From the NCBI GenBank assembly GCA_963575745.1, contig CAUYUJ010000895.1, positions 38,501-102,500 on the forward strand: 64,000 bases of DNA. Direction: 5' to 3'. Position 1 is the stretch's first letter, and the number at the start of each line of letters is the position of its first letter. Made by a program: the position numbers and the translations under genes. The stretch comes from Prorocentrum cordatum (Eukaryota > Sar > Dinophyceae > Prorocentrales > Prorocentraceae). The notes beneath the pieces were generated by a model, which saw nothing but the letters and a program-made list of their open reading frames with translations, ran no database searches and was not told the origin of the DNA. Of the stretch, positions 63,421 through 64,000 are shown one piece after another.

Positions 63421-63678
63421 GGAGGAGTAGGAGGAGGAGGAGGATGGAGGAGGAGAGGAGGGGAGGAGAAGGAGGAGGAGGCGGACGAGGAGGAGGAGGA
63501 GGAGGAGGAGGTGATGGAGGAGCCCTTTCGGGGCGATCTCCTGGGCAGCGCCGGGGCCTCGGCGCCCCCCTGGCGGGAAGCTCCGCTGCCGGGTGTGTCT
63601 GGCCCCCGCGACCTGGCGAGCCCGAACCTCCCCGATGCAGGCAAGGTTGCGATGCCCGAAGGGGGCCCTAAACAGTAA
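63421..63678 (+). other. Possible plus-strand exon, acidic then Pro/Gly-rich
   Basis: In the plus frame GEEKEEEADEEEEEEE runs into MEEPFRGDLLGSAGASAPP, WREAPLPGVSGPRDLASPN and LPDAGKVAMPEGGPKQ, then TAA. The unique part looks like protein; the acidic part is the GGA repeat. The last 54 codons (from ATG 63,514) are the more credible piece. Confidence 0.35.
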
Positions 63679-63859
63679 TCACACCAAGAGAAAAAAACCC
63701 AATCAATGGATGGTTGCATCGATGAAGAGGTCTACCGAGAACCCGGGAGCCCGGCCAGAACCCACCGAAATCGGCCCAGAACCAAGAACCTGCAGGAACC
63801 CGGGAACCCAGAGCTGGGAACCCAGCCCGCCACGAAAATCGGCGGGAAACTTTCGCCAC

Positions 63860-64000
63860 ATCTATCAATTTCCGCTAGGACCCCTTCAGCGTAAGCACTG
63901 ATTGGGGAACAACTTCCTGCGGGGTTCACAAACACCCATGAGCGAGCGCCCGTAAAGGTCAGGAGCTTCTGCTCAGCGTGTCGCGGCGGCGGCCCCAGCC
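63860..64000 (-). pseudogene. Mobile-element ORF fragment (partner of 52,090)
   Basis: Minus strand LGPPPRHAEQKLLTFTGARS then WVFVNPAGSCSPISAYAEGV. Homologous to 52,090-52,300; cut by the window end. Confidence 0.45.

Overview
This window looks like nuclear DNA of a dinoflagellate. There is no bacterial gene organisation: no operons, no ribosome-binding sites, and only about 2-3% of the bases are in recognisable coding sequence. The strongest clue is at 46,905-46,924 on the minus strand. There, immediately upstream of a complete intron-less gene, lies a degenerate copy of the dinoflagellate spliced leader, the mark of an mRNA that was trans-spliced, reverse-transcribed and reinserted. Other clues agree: GC-rich DNA, very large trinucleotide arrays, introns that fit GC-AG and GA-AG as well as GT-AG ends, and short TIR elements that behave as introns. 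Genus cannot be decided from the sequence.

Layout. 1-4,600 carries three successive minus-strand exons of an S46-type serine peptidase, spread over about 3.8 kb with satellites in the introns. 4,600-9,500 is a patchwork of short inverted-repeat elements (families A, D, E, F, J) around small exon-like islands. 9,785-11,330 is a minus-strand multi-exon gene model whose three introns are each one transposon-like element. 11,600-23,400 is mostly microsatellite (GGA/TCC, TTA, GTT, CGT), CCAAGAGG-type tracts and three arrays of a ~100-bp satellite. 23,979-25,022 is an Ala/Arg-rich coiled-coil ORF. 25,789-26,640 is another exon pair separated by an element with its target duplication. 27,000-28,400 is degenerate minisatellite. 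29,260-30,140 holds a perfect 69-bp palindrome between inverted D elements. 30,788-34,300 is a decayed LINE with an RNase H domain, split by a SINE-like insertion. 35,110-41,460 is a 6.3-kb imperfect CGT array. 45,758-46,861 is the Cys-rich membrane protein with the relict leader. 49,612-50,440 is a broken RCC1-repeat gene. Two more LINE remnants lie at 53,249-54,420 and 56,667-57,925. 60,660-62,618 holds several small exons (one JmjC-like) separated by elements E, D and L.

The unifying observation is that at least five unrelated short TIR element families (A, D, E, K, L) lie exactly between exon-like stretches. At GT-AG, GC-AG or GA-AG ends supplied by the element or its target-site duplication, removing them keeps the reading frame. 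This is what introners (transposons that make introns) would look like. The exon joins are inferred from reading frame only; no transcript data were available. Because the DNA is GC-rich, short open frames are common by chance, so individual exon calls without a recognised domain are given low confidence.
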